DNA of 64,000 bases from Streptomyces violaceusniger Tu 4113. Lineage in GTDB: Bacteria > Actinomycetota > Actinomycetes > Streptomycetales > Streptomycetaceae. Shown here one piece after another: positions 1-7,842 of the stretch. Numbering within the stretch: position 1 is the stretch's first letter; the number at the start of each line of letters is the position of its first letter. Made by a program: the position numbers and the translations under genes. The DNA is taken from assembly GCF_000147815.2 (NCBI RefSeq), contig NC_015957.1, positions 9,858,001 through 9,922,000 on the forward strand, read 5' to 3'. The notes below the pieces were generated by a model. That model had not been told where the DNA came from. It saw only the letters and a program-made list of their open reading frames with translations, and did not search any database.

Positions 1-317
1 TGCGGTTCGCCGAACGCGACGAGGTGTGGGTGAAGGTGACCTGCCCCGAGCGCCTCAGCGTCACCGGGCCCCCGGCCCTGAACGCGGAGCGGCACCCGTA
101 CACCGATGTGGTGCCCTTCGCCCGCCGCGTGATCGAGGAGTTCCCCGATCGGGTGCTGTGGGGCACGGACTGGCCGCATCCCAACCTCACCGGCCAGATG
201 CCCGACGACGGACTGCTGGTCGACTACGTGCCCCAGGTGGCGGTCACCGCCGAGCAGCGGCGGAAGCTGCTGGTCGACAACCCCATGAGGCTCTACTGGC
301 CCGGCGAAGGCGCCTGA
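1..317 (+). CDS. Amidohydrolase family protein (PDC lactonase-like), C-terminal part
   Basis: The last 105 codons of a gene that begins before the window; the frame opens at base 3. The WGTDWPHP segment near residue 54 of the visible part is the typical late metal/catalytic Asp motif of the Amidohydro_2 family, which includes 2-pyrone-4,6-dicarboxylate lactonase-like hydrolases of aromatic catabolism. The end (RLYWPGEGA) is a normal terminus for the family. The MFS gene 88 bp downstream on the same strand would suit substrate uptake, so a small aromatic or organic acid pathway is likely. The substrate cannot be read from this fragment. Confidence 0.75.
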   Translation, partial: RFAERDEVWVKVTCPERLSVTGPPALNAERHPYTDVVPFARRVIEEFPDRVLWGTDWPHPNLTGQMPDDGLLVDYVPQVAVTAEQRRKLLVDNPMRLYWPGEGA

Positions 318-405
318 TCCCGGTCCCGCCCGCCGATACCCGCCCCCGTCCCCTCCCGCCTCTTCCTCCCCGCCCTCCTCCCCGCCTCTTCGACAAGGGC
401 CGCCC

Positions 406-1758
406 ATGCAGCACTCCAATGCGGTGAACCGGCTGGACAGACTCCCCATCTCCCGGTTTCACAAGATCACCTTGCTGGCCGTCTCCTTCGCCTACTTCTT
501 CGAGTTCGCGGACATCAACACCTTCGCCACCACCGCTCCCCAGCTCATCGACCTCTGGGGCATCACGGTCGATCAGATCGCCTACGTCACCTCGCTCTCG
601 TTCGTCGGCATGTTCATCGGCTCCGTGGTCGCGAGCACGCTCGCCGACCGCTGGGGCCGCAAGAAGGCGCTGATCCACACCACGCTGTGCTTCGGGGTCT
701 TCTCCCTGGCCTCGGTCTTCTCCTGGGACCTCGCCTCGCTGAGCGTGTTCCGGGTGCTGACCTCGGCCGGGCTGTCCGCGATGACCGTCGTGGCGGTCAT
801 CTACGTCAACGAGATGTATCCGTCCGCCGTACGCGGCAAGTTCCAGGCGTACGCGATCGTCATCGGCATCTGCGGCACCCCGGCCACCAACCTCATCGCC
901 AGCGTCGTCGTACCGCTCAGCGACTGGTCATGGCGGCTGGTCTACCTCTGGGGCGCCCTCGGCATCCTCTTCGTCCTCTTCACCCGGCACCTGGAGGAGT
1001 CCCCCCGCTGGCATGAGAGCAGGGGCGAGTACGACGCGGCGGAGGCGATCCTCACCGGGATCGAGACCCGGGTCGCCGCCGAGAAGGGCCCGCTCCCCGA
1101 GCCCGCGCCGCCGATCGACGAGACCCGGCCCGCCAAGGCGTCGCCCCGCCTCCTCCTGCGGAAGCGCTACCTCGGGCCGACCCTGCTGCTCACGGTCCTG
1201 TGGGTGACCCAGACCATCGGCTTCTTCGGCTACTCGAGCTGGGCGCCCACTCTGCTGGCCAAGGAGGGCTTCAGCGTCGAGAAGTCGGTCTTCTATGTGG
1301 CGCTCACCACCGTGGGCGCTCCGCTCGGCTCGTTCCTGGCCTCCCTGGTCACCGACCGGTTCGAGCGCAAATGGTGCCTGGTGGCCTTCGGCGCGGTGAT
1401 CGCGCTGTGCGGTCTGCTGTACGGGCTGACCTTCAACCCGGTCCTGATCGTGGTCTTCGGCTTCCTGGTGAACCTCTTCGAGCGCGGCTACACGGCCCTG
1501 GGGTACGCCTACTCCCCCGAGCTGTTCGACACCCGCGGCCGCTCGCTGGGCACGGGCGTCTCCTACGGGCTCGGCCGTCTCTCCAACGCCGCCGGACCGC
1601 TGATCATCGCGGCCCTCTACCACCGCACCGGCTATCAGAGCGTCTTCTACTTCATCGCCGGCACCTGGCTCCTGGGCGCCCTCATCCTGGCGGTCTTCGG
1701 CCCCCGGACCCGCCCGGCCCGTACGGCGGCGGCGGAACGGCCGCGCGCGGTCGTGTGA
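406..1758 (+). CDS. MFS transporter, organic acid/sugar porter type
   Basis: A 450-aa inner-membrane transporter of the major facilitator superfamily, with the usual length and hydrophobic pattern for 12 membrane segments. The motif-A loop LADRWGRKKAL is at residues 79-89, and an acidic pair lies in the first membrane segment (FFEFADINTF, residues 31-40), as in aromatic-acid:H+ symporters. A central hydrophilic loop (about residues 200-250) separates the two six-helix halves. It follows the amidohydrolase after a C-rich, gene-free 88 bp and probably shares its transcript. Import of an aromatic or carboxylic acid is inferred from this pairing; the substrate is unknown. Confidence 0.85.
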   Translation: MQHSNAVNRLDRLPISRFHKITLLAVSFAYFFEFADINTFATTAPQLIDLWGITVDQIAYVTSLSFVGMFIGSVVASTLADRWGRKKALIHTTLCFGVFSLASVFSWDLASLSVFRVLTSAGLSAMTVVAVIYVNEMYPSAVRGKFQAYAIVIGICGTPATNLIASVVVPLSDWSWRLVYLWGALGILFVLFTRHLEESPRWHESRGEYDAAEAILTGIETRVAAEKGPLPEPAPPIDETRPAKASPRLLLRKRYLGPTLLLTVLWVTQTIGFFGYSSWAPTLLAKEGFSVEKSVFYVALTTVGAPLGSFLASLVTDRFERKWCLVAFGAVIALCGLLYGLTFNPVLIVVFGFLVNLFERGYTALGYAYSPELFDTRGRSLGTGVSYGLGRLSNAAGPLIIAALYHRTGYQSVFYFIAGTWLLGALILAVFGPRTRPARTAAAERPRAVV

Positions 1759-1819
1759 CGGGGCGGAGGTACCTGGGCGGTGACGTGGTGACGCGGCGAC
1801 GTCGGACGTTACGTCGTCG

Positions 1820-1835
1820 GTCACGTGGGGGTCAC
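1820..1835. promoter_or_regulatory. Candidate AfsQ1-type direct-repeat box
   Basis: GTCAC-N6-GTCAC fits the GTnAC-n6-GTnAC consensus reported for AfsQ1. It lies 33 bp before the GTG start of the uridine-kinase-like gene. The surrounding 100 bp is rich in GTGACG/ACGTCG words, so a chance match is quite possible. Confidence 0.35.
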
Positions 1836-1867
1836 GTGGGTGAAAGGATGCGTCACACTGGTCTTCC

Positions 1868-2509
1868 GTGACCAGCCAACCGCCTTCCGCCCGTGTCGTC
1901 CTGCTCACCGGCCCCTCGGGCTCGGGAAAGTCCTCACTCGCGGCCCGCACCGGGCTGCCCGTGCTCAACCTCGACGACTTCTACAAGGAGGGCGGCGACC
2001 CGACGCTCCCCCAACTCGCCGACGGCGGGGGCGCCGACTGGGACTCGCCACGCTCCTGGGACGCGGACGCGGCGGTCGCGGCGATCGAGGCGCTGTGCCG
2101 TACGTCACGGACGACGGTGCCGCTGTACGACATCGCCACCAGCTCCCGCGTCGGCGAGGAGGCGCTGGACATCGGGCGGGCGCCGCTGTTCATCGCCGAG
2201 GGGATCTTCGCCGCCGACATCATCGGGCGGTGTGCCGATCTCGGGGTGCTCGCGGACGCGCTCTGTCTGCGCGGCCGTCCGTCCACCACCTTCCGGCGGA
2301 GGCTGCTGCGCGATCTGCGGGAGGGCCGCAAGCCTCCGCACTATCTGCTGCGGCGCGGCTGGCGGCTGATGCGCGCGGAGCGCGGGATCGTGGCCCGGCA
2401 GACGGCGCTGGGCGCGTACGCGTGCGGCAAGGGCACGGCGATGGGCCGGATAGCGGCCGCGACGGCGGGAGGGCGGGTCCCCGCCTCCGGCGAGAAGGCG
2501 TCCGTGTAA
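1868..2509 (+). CDS. Uridine kinase-like P-loop protein
   Basis: A 213-aa cytoplasmic protein. The Walker A motif GPSGSGKSS is at residues 15-23 and is followed by NLDDFYKEG (34-42), the nucleoside-binding Asp segment of uridine/cytidine kinases and related NMP-kinase-fold enzymes. It is close to the usual length for the family. It starts with GTG and has no clear ribosome site; a possible -10 close to the start suggests leaderless mRNA. A perfect terminator hairpin follows at 2530. Phosphorylation of uridine/cytidine is the family role, but Streptomyces homologues are often annotated only as ATP-binding, so the substrate is not certain. Confidence 0.8.
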   Translation: MTSQPPSARVVLLTGPSGSGKSSLAARTGLPVLNLDDFYKEGGDPTLPQLADGGGADWDSPRSWDADAAVAAIEALCRTSRTTVPLYDIATSSRVGEEALDIGRAPLFIAEGIFAADIIGRCADLGVLADALCLRGRPSTTFRRRLLRDLREGRKPPHYLLRRGWRLMRAERGIVARQTALGAYACGKGTAMGRIAAATAGGRVPASGEKASV

Positions 2510-2529
2510 CGAGCAAAGGCGCAGGAAAA

Positions 2530-2573
2530 GGCGTGAGGCCGGACAATCCCCCTCGGATGTCCGGCCTCGCGCC
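2530..2573 (+). terminator. Terminator hairpin after the uridine-kinase-like gene
   Basis: A 16-bp stem (2530-2545 with 2558-2573, one G-T wobble) and a 12-nt loop, 20 bp after the stop codon. It may also stop transcripts from sigQ on the other strand. Confidence 0.8.
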
Positions 2574-2674
2574 TGTTTCCCCCGTGCTCCCCCGATTTCT
2601 TGTTCCCCTCCCGTTTCCCCCGTGTTCCCCCGATTTCCCCCGGTTTCCCCCCGCCTTCGGTCGTCCGGCCGCCG

Positions 2675-3457
2675 TCAGGCGACCAGTTCGCCGAAGGACT
2701 CCTCCTCGTCACGGCCGAAGCTGAGGGCCTCGTCCTCGCGCAGCCGGCGCAGCGAGCGCCAGATGCTGCTTTTGACCGTTCCGACGCTGATGTTCAGAAT
2801 GTCCGCGATTTCCGGATCCGTCCGGCCCTCGTAGTAGCGCAGCACCAGCATCGTGCGCTGCAGCTCGGGCAGCCGGGCCAGGGCCTGCCACAGCACGGCG
2901 CGCAGCTCGGTGCCGCGCATCGCGTCATGGTCGCCCACCGTCTCCGGCAGCTCCTCCGTCGGGTACTCGTTGAGCTTGCGCCGACGCCAGGCGCTGATGT
3001 GCAGATTGGTCATCGTGCGGCGCAGATAGCCGCCGACCGCCCCCTTGTCGCTGATCCGGTCCCAGGCCCGGTAGGTCGAAAACAGCGCGCTCTGCAGCAG
3101 GTCCTCGGCCTCGAAGCGGTCCCCGGTCAGGTGGTAGGCGGTTGCGTACAGGGAGGCGCGGCGCTCCTGGACATAGGCGGTGAACTCCGCCTCCGACGCG
3201 GTGCGCCGCTCCCCCTCCGCCTCCCTGTCCGAGCTCCCCCCGTGTGCCCCCGGTCCCCCGTTGTCCCCCCCGAGGCCGTGACCGGCCTCCTTCTCCCCCG
3301 TGATCGCGTCAATGGCCACCATGTAAGGAGGCCGCTGACGCCCGGCGCCGCGAGCGCACCCCCGCCCGCTCACGGCACCGGACTTCTCGTTGCCCCGGCC
3401 GGTGTCGTGGAGGCGCGTGCGAACTGCGCTGGTGTTCGTGAAGTGCAGTGTGCTCAT
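2675..3457 (-). CDS. sigQ: ECF sigma factor SigQ (SigE family)
   Basis: About 260 aa. Region sigma-2 is at roughly residues 91-150 (AYHLTGDRFEAEDLLQSALF) and region sigma-4 at 190-240 (LPELQRTMLVLRYYEG, then an HTH ending TVKSSIWRSLRRLRE). The divergent afsQ1-afsQ2 operon is the S. coelicolor sigQ context, where SigQ is tied to control of antibiotic production and development. The start is uncertain. ATG at 3457 has a purine-rich GGGGGG upstream but gives a poorly conserved 75-residue leader. ATG at 3322 gives a more typical 215 aa. The low-complexity acidic tail (DEEESFGELVA) looks genuine. Confidence 0.85.
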   Translation of the reverse strand: MSTLHFTNTSAVRTRLHDTGRGNEKSGAVSGRGCARGAGRQRPPYMVAIDAITGEKEAGHGLGGDNGGPGAHGGSSDREAEGERRTASEAEFTAYVQERRASLYATAYHLTGDRFEAEDLLQSALFSTYRAWDRISDKGAVGGYLRRTMTNLHISAWRRRKLNEYPTEELPETVGDHDAMRGTELRAVLWQALARLPELQRTMLVLRYYEGRTDPEIADILNISVGTVKSSIWRSLRRLREDEALSFGRDEEESFGELVA

Positions 3458-3572
3458 TTCGCGCCCCCCGTCGGTGGAGCCTGATCGGTCTGCTGGCTGC
3501 CCCGGCCGGTGGCGTTCCGCCCGGTGCACAGAAGACTTTGCCGGGTCAGTTTCATGGGGCTGTCTGTCGACT

Positions 3573-3588
3573 GTCACAGGCTCGTCAC
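3573..3588. promoter_or_regulatory. AfsQ1 box between sigQ and afsQ1
   Basis: GTCAC-AGGCTC-GTCAC matches the GTnAC-n6-GTnAC AfsQ1 consensus exactly. It lies 57 bp before afsQ1 and 115 bp before the sigQ ATG, the right place for AfsQ1 to control itself and the divergent sigma factor gene. Confidence 0.7.
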
Positions 3589-3645
3589 AGGGGATCGGAC
3601 CGATGAACCCCTGACGGTCGAACTACGGGCCCCTTGTAGGCCAGA

Positions 3646-4329
3646 ATGACCAACGTGCCTTTCCTGTTGCTGATCGAGGACGACGACGCCATCCGCACGG
3701 CCCTCGAACTCTCTCTGTCCCGCCAGGGCCACCGTGTGGCGACCGCGGCGACGGGCGAGGACGGCCTGAAACTGCTGCGCGAGCAGCGGCCGGATCTGAT
3801 CGTGCTGGATGTGATGCTGCCCGGGATCGACGGCTTCGAGGTGTGCCGCCGGATCCGCCGTACCGACCAGTTGCCGATCATCCTGCTGACCGCGCGCAGC
3901 GATGACATCGACGTCGTCGTCGGCCTGGAGTCGGGAGCCGACGACTATGTGGTCAAACCCGTCCAGGGCCGGGTGCTGGACGCCCGGATCCGCGCGGTGC
4001 TGCGGCGGGGCGAGCGGGAGGCCAATGATTCCGCGGCCTTCGGCAGTCTGCTGATCGACCGCGCGGCCATGACGGTCACCAAGAACGGCGAGGACCTGCA
4101 GCTCACCCCCACCGAGCTGCGGCTTCTGCTGGAGCTCAGCCGCCGGCCGGGGCAGGCGCTGTCCCGGCAGCAGCTACTGCGGCTGGTCTGGGAGCACGAC
4201 TACCTCGGCGACTCGCGGCTGGTCGACGCATGCGTACAGCGGCTGCGCGCGAAGGTGGAGGACGTCCCGTCGTCGCCGACGCTGATCCGTACGGTGCGCG
4301 GGGTCGGATACCGGCTGGACGCGCCATAG
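3646..4329 (+). CDS. afsQ1: Two-component response regulator AfsQ1
   Basis: A 227-aa OmpR/PhoB-type regulator. The receiver domain has the acidic pocket EDDD (11-14), the phosphoacceptor D55 (IVLDVMLPG), T82 and K104. The winged-helix DNA-binding domain fills roughly residues 125-225 (LTPTELRLLLEL ... RTVRGVGYRL). The sequence is recognisably AfsQ1, which in S. coelicolor responds to nitrogen-related conditions and regulates antibiotic genes and sigQ. The start could be ATG 3646 or the GTG three codons later (VPFLLLIEDD). The stop TAG overlaps a GTG by one base (TAGTG), where the repeat reading frame begins. Confidence 0.93.
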   Translation: MTNVPFLLLIEDDDAIRTALELSLSRQGHRVATAATGEDGLKLLREQRPDLIVLDVMLPGIDGFEVCRRIRRTDQLPIILLTARSDDIDVVVGLESGADDYVVKPVQGRVLDARIRAVLRRGEREANDSAAFGSLLIDRAAMTVTKNGEDLQLTPTELRLLLELSRRPGQALSRQQLLRLVWEHDYLGDSRLVDACVQRLRAKVEDVPSSPTLIRTVRGVGYRLDAP

Positions 4330-4736
4330 TGAGCGACGCACGTGCGGCCACCGACCCGCAGCCGACCATGATGCCCGCACGCTCGCCGCACGGGCGGAGA
4401 AGCGAACAAACCAGCACAGCGAGCGACGCACGTGCGGCCACCGACCCGCAGCCGACCATGATCCCCGCACCCTCGCCGCACGGGCGGAGAAGCGAACAAA
4501 CCAGCACAGCGAGCGACGCACGTGCGGCCACCGACCCGCAGCCGACCATGATCCCCGCACCCTCGCCGCACGGGCGGAGAAGCGAACAAACCAGCACAGC
4601 GAGCGACGCACGTGCGGCCACCGACCCGCAGCCGACCATGATCCCCGCACACTCGCCGCACGGGCGGAGAAGCGGACAAGTCAACGCAGTGACAACGATT
4701 CGTGGTGCGCGCGGGGGCGGAGACGTACGGAATTGA
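4329..4736 (+). CDS. Possible translationally coupled repeat ORF between afsQ1 and afsQ2
   Basis: A 135-codon reading frame. It starts with a GTG that overlaps the afsQ1 stop (TAGTG) and ends with a TGA that overlaps the TTG start of afsQ2 (TTGA). It encodes four nearly identical 30-residue units starting SDARAATDPQPTM and ending GRRSEQTSTA, then a short unique tail. The product would be hydrophilic, rich in Pro, Arg, Ser and Thr, and without a known domain. Third-position GC of the unit is about 77 percent, lower than in neighbouring genes, and other frames of the repeat are also open, so coding cannot be proven. It may simply be expanded spacer DNA. Confidence 0.35.
   Translation: MSDARAATDPQPTMMPARSPHGRRSEQTSTASDARAATDPQPTMIPAPSPHGRRSEQTSTASDARAATDPQPTMIPAPSPHGRRSEQTSTASDARAATDPQPTMIPAHSPHGRRSGQVNAVTTIRGARGGGDVRN
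4331..4690. repeat. Four tandem 90-bp repeats
   Basis: Units begin at 4331, 4421, 4511 and 4601, each with GAGCGACGCACGTGCGGCCA. Copies differ at only a few bases (ATGATG versus ATGATC; GCACGC, GCACCC or GCACAC), so the expansion is recent. The length is a multiple of three and keeps all frames in register. Confidence 0.97.
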
Positions 4737-6403
4737 GCGCAGTGAGCGACGAGCCCGGTCGAGCCCGGGGCTGGGCCGCGGGGCTCTTGCGGTGGTTCAG
4801 CCTCCGGCTGCGGCTGATGCTGGTCTTCGGCCTGGTGGCGCTGACCGCCGCCGTGTCCGCGTCGGCCATCGCGTACTGGCTGAACCGTGACGCGGTGCTG
4901 ACCCGTACCCAGGACGCGGCACTGGACGAGTTCCGTAAATCGCTGAAGGACGACACCGACCCGCTGCCCTCCCTCCCGACCTGTTCCGAATTGCGGGATG
5001 CCGCGGGTCGTATGGCGGACAACACCCAGAAGTACGAGGTGCTGCTGATCACCCGGACCCGGGACGCCGGAAGCTGTCCGGCCGCCTCGGACAAGAAGCT
5101 GTTCACGCTGGACGCGGTGCCCGCGTCGCTGCGGAGCGCGGTGGACCAGAAGCGCCCGGTGGCCAAGGGGAACACCTCCCCGTACCACCTCTACTGGCAG
5201 CGAATCACGCTGGACGGCACCCCGTATCTGGTCGGCGGGGCCAAGGTGAACGGCGGCGGGCCGACCGGCTACATGCTCAAGTCCCTGGACACCGAGCGCC
5301 AGGATCTGAACTCGCTGGCCTGGTCGCTGGGGATCGCCACCGGGCTCGCGCTGATCGGCGCCGCGCTGCTGGCGCAGGCCGCCGCGGCCACGGTGCTGCG
5401 GCCGGTGCAGCGGCTCGGGGAGGCGGCGTACCGGCTGGGCGAGGGGCATCTGGACACCCGGCTGCAGGTCTCGGGCTCCGATGAGCTGGCCAATCTCTCC
5501 CACACCTTCAACCGGGCCGCGGAGCGGCTGCAGAAGCGGGTGGCGGAGCTGTCCGCGCGGGAGGCATCCAGCCGCCGCTTCGTCGCGGACATGTCGCATG
5601 AGCTGCGGACCCCGCTCACCGCGATCACGGCGGTCTCGGAGGTGCTGGAGGAGGAGGCCGATTCGCTCGACCCGATGATCGCTCCGGCGGTGCAGCTCGT
5701 GGTGAGCGAGACCCGGCGGCTGAACGACCTGGTGGAGAACCTGATGGAGGTGACCCGCTTCGACGCGGGCACGGCCCGGCTGGTGCTCGACGATGTCGAT
5801 GTCGCCGACCAGGTGACGGCGTGCATCGACGCCCGCGCCTGGCTGGACGCGGTGGAGCTGGACGCGGCGCGCGGGATCGTGGCCCCGCTGGATCCGCGGC
5901 GGCTGGATGTGATCCTGGCGAATCTGATCGGGAACGCGCTCAAGCACGGCGGCTCGCCGGTGCGCGTCTCGGTGCGCACCGACGGCGATGAGCTGCTGAT
6001 CAAGGTCCGGGACCACGGTCCTGGCATCCCCGAGGATGTGCTGCCGCATGTCTTCGACCGCTTCTACAAGGCGAGCGCGTCCCGCCCGCGCTCGGAGGGC
6101 AGCGGGCTCGGGCTGTCGATCGCGATGGAGAACGCGCATATCCACGGCGGCGACATCAGCGCCGCGAACTCCCCGGAGGGCGGCGCCGTCTTCGCGCTGC
6201 GGCTGCCGATGGACGCCTCCCGAATCGCCTCCGACGAGGCCGAGGACGAGCTCGGCGATCTCGACGATCTCGACCGCGAGGGCGCCGCCGAGGGCGAGCG
6301 CGACGACGGTGGCAGGGCCAGGGGCAAGGGCAGAACCTGGGGCAAGGGCAAGGGCAGGAATTCGGCCAGGGGCACGGGCCGGAACGAGGAGGGCAGGCCA
6401 TGA
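4733..6403 (+). CDS. afsQ2: Sensor histidine kinase AfsQ2
   Basis: A 556-aa membrane kinase partnering AfsQ1. TM1 is at about residues 27-48, an extracytoplasmic sensor region at 50-195 holds two cysteines (84 and 115), TM2 is at about 196-222, then HAMP. The HisKA domain has phosphoacceptor H289 (DMSHELRTPLTAI), and the ATPase domain has the N box near 390-402 (LANLIGNALKHG) and G boxes DHGPGIP and GSGLGLSI. The tail is a Lys/Gly/Arg-rich low-complexity extension of about 30 residues. The start is TTG 4733 (GGAG 12 nt upstream) or GTG 4742; the latter, GTGAGCGACGAG, resembles the sequence at the afsQ1 stop. ATGA overlap with the next gene. Confidence 0.92.
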   Translation: MSAVSDEPGRARGWAAGLLRWFSLRLRLMLVFGLVALTAAVSASAIAYWLNRDAVLTRTQDAALDEFRKSLKDDTDPLPSLPTCSELRDAAGRMADNTQKYEVLLITRTRDAGSCPAASDKKLFTLDAVPASLRSAVDQKRPVAKGNTSPYHLYWQRITLDGTPYLVGGAKVNGGGPTGYMLKSLDTERQDLNSLAWSLGIATGLALIGAALLAQAAAATVLRPVQRLGEAAYRLGEGHLDTRLQVSGSDELANLSHTFNRAAERLQKRVAELSAREASSRRFVADMSHELRTPLTAITAVSEVLEEEADSLDPMIAPAVQLVVSETRRLNDLVENLMEVTRFDAGTARLVLDDVDVADQVTACIDARAWLDAVELDAARGIVAPLDPRRLDVILANLIGNALKHGGSPVRVSVRTDGDELLIKVRDHGPGIPEDVLPHVFDRFYKASASRPRSEGSGLGLSIAMENAHIHGGDISAANSPEGGAVFALRLPMDASRIASDEAEDELGDLDDLDREGAAEGERDDGGRARGKGRTWGKGKGRNSARGTGRNEEGRP

Positions 6404-7014
6404 GCGCGCGGTGGAGCCGGTCGGCCGCTCTCCTGCTGGCCGGCGCGGTCGCACTGCTGGCGTCCGGCTGCGGGATACGCGGCACCTCGGTGCCGGTGGA
6501 CGCCGGGGCCGCACCCTCGCGGGCGTCCTGCCGGGCGCCGGAGTCGGAGCGGGCCGCCGAGGGGATGAGCCGGGCCTCCGTACGGATCTATCTGCTGTGT
6601 TCCTCGCGGGTCCTGTCGGTGAGCCGGGCCACCCGGCCGGGCGACGAGAAGACGTCCCAGGAGCCGGTGCGGGTCGCCCAGGCGATGCTGGAGCAGTTGC
6701 GGCTGCCGCCGACTGCGGCCGAGGCGGCGGCCGGGTTCACCACGGCGGTCGAGGACTGGGTGGAGATCTCCGGTCCGGCCAAGGACGACCCGGACAGCGC
6801 GCTGCGGCTGAACCGGCCGCCGGAGGAGATCCAGTCCCTGGGGCTCGCACAGATCGTCTGCACCCTCGCGGACACCACGGTGGCCGGGGACGACGGCAAG
6901 GTGGTGCTCGGCGGCCCGGACAGCCAGCGGGATCCGCTCAAGGCGTACCAGTGCACCGAGGAGATGCGCCGCAATCCCATGATCGCGGTCAACTCCGGGG
7001 TCCTGGTCTCCTGA
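6400..7014 (+). CDS. AfsQ-associated lipoprotein
   Basis: A 204-aa predicted lipoprotein. It has a basic N-terminus, a hydrophobic segment and the lipobox LASGC with C24 as the lipid-modified residue. The rest is a soluble extracytoplasmic domain with a cysteine-containing core (RIYLLCSSRVLSVSR; IVCTLADTTV). It is translationally coupled to afsQ2 (ATGA overlap). The same arrangement exists at the S. coelicolor afsQ locus, and a role in signal sensing or kinase modulation is an inference from that. The last 10 codons and the stop lie in the first of three 39-bp repeats, so the C-terminus may have been remodelled. Confidence 0.8.
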   Translation: MSARWSRSAALLLAGAVALLASGCGIRGTSVPVDAGAAPSRASCRAPESERAAEGMSRASVRIYLLCSSRVLSVSRATRPGDEKTSQEPVRVAQAMLEQLRLPPTAAEAAAGFTTAVEDWVEISGPAKDDPDSALRLNRPPEEIQSLGLAQIVCTLADTTVAGDDGKVVLGGPDSQRDPLKAYQCTEEMRRNPMIAVNSGVLVS

Positions 7015-7101
7015 TTCGTCACCGCGGTCGACTCCGGGATCCTGGCCTCCTGATCCGTCACCGCGGTCGACTCCGAGGTCCTCGTCTCCTGATTCGTTAC
7101 C
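6985..7101. repeat. Three tandem 39-bp repeats spanning the lipoprotein stop codon
   Basis: Units start at 6985, 7024 and 7063 (GCGGTCRACTCCGRGRTCCT form). Each equals 13 codons in the lipoprotein frame and contains the same TGA, so only the first unit is translated. Confidence 0.9.
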
Positions 7102-7205
7102 TGCCGGTACCGCCTCGTCCCAGGTCGGCGACTTGTCGGTAACAAGGTGCTGACCAGCGGGGCGCGGGCGGAACCACGACCCCCGCGGGCGGCGTCCTGA
7201 AGTGC

Positions 7206-7781
7206 GTGCAGGGTCCTTTCGGCCGCAGGGCCGCCTTTCGCTACCGCGTCGCGGGCTTCGTCCTCCTCGTCGCACATCTCGCGTTCGTCTGCTGGCTGAC
7301 CCTGCGACCGACGAACGTGCCCTGGGTGTCCGCCGCGACCCTCGAACCGTTGGCCACCATCCGCGCCGATCTGGCGCTCAGCCCCTGGGAGGCCGCCCGT
7401 TCCATCGGCGGCGGGCTGCTGCTGCTCGCGCCGCTGGGGGTGCTGCTGCCGCTGACCGGGGGCAGGGTGGAGGCGTATCCGCTGGCCTCACTGGCCCGTA
7501 CGGCCTTCAGCGGGGCGATGGCGGCCATGGGGGTGGCGCTGCTGCGCAGCGAGGTGACCGGGCAGATCATGAACGTGGACGCGGCGCTGCTGAACACCGT
7601 CGGGGTCGCTCTCGCGCACGTACTGGTGGTCCCCGCCGTCCGGACGTGGCTCCGCCGTCGGGCTGACCGGGGCCGGGCCGCGCCCCTCCCCCGGGACGAC
7701 AGCGCCCTGGCCCCGACCCCGACGATTCCCAGGGTCGGGATCGCACCGTGGAGCGACGTCTCCTCCAGCACGCGGACATAA
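7206..7781 (+). CDS. VanZ-like membrane protein
   Basis: A 191-aa membrane protein with a VanZ-type pattern: a first membrane segment ending in LTLRP (about residues 15-35), GGGLLLLAPLGVLLPL (68-83), and later hydrophobic stretches near 95-112 and 125-145, then a Pro/Arg-rich cytoplasmic tail. The family is named after the teicoplanin-resistance accessory protein; its biochemical role in Streptomyces is not settled. GTG starts at 7202 and 7206 are both possible. It lies downstream of the afsQ2 lipoprotein gene after a repeat, and may be transcribed separately. Confidence 0.75.
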   Translation: MQGPFGRRAAFRYRVAGFVLLVAHLAFVCWLTLRPTNVPWVSAATLEPLATIRADLALSPWEAARSIGGGLLLLAPLGVLLPLTGGRVEAYPLASLARTAFSGAMAAMGVALLRSEVTGQIMNVDAALLNTVGVALAHVLVVPAVRTWLRRRADRGRAAPLPRDDSALAPTPTIPRVGIAPWSDVSSSTRT

Positions 7782-7842
7782 CGTCGAGTCCATCGGGAAC
7801 TTGGCTCTTCCCGAGCCCACTCGTCGAGGAGGAGTCCCCATC

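Noticed and set aside
928..1968. 346-codon minus-strand frame over the MFS gene
   Set aside because: Antisense to a convincing transporter; composition is Arg/Gly/Pro-rich without domain.
4331..4690. CRISPR-like array
   Set aside because: Repeats are directly adjacent with no variable spacers; the same applies to the 47-bp, 39-bp and 25-bp arrays.
4136..6514. 792-codon minus-strand open frame across afsQ2
   Set aside because: It is antisense to a clear histidine kinase, has no recognisable domain, and includes the 90-bp repeats in another frame; high-GC DNA leaves such frames open by chance.
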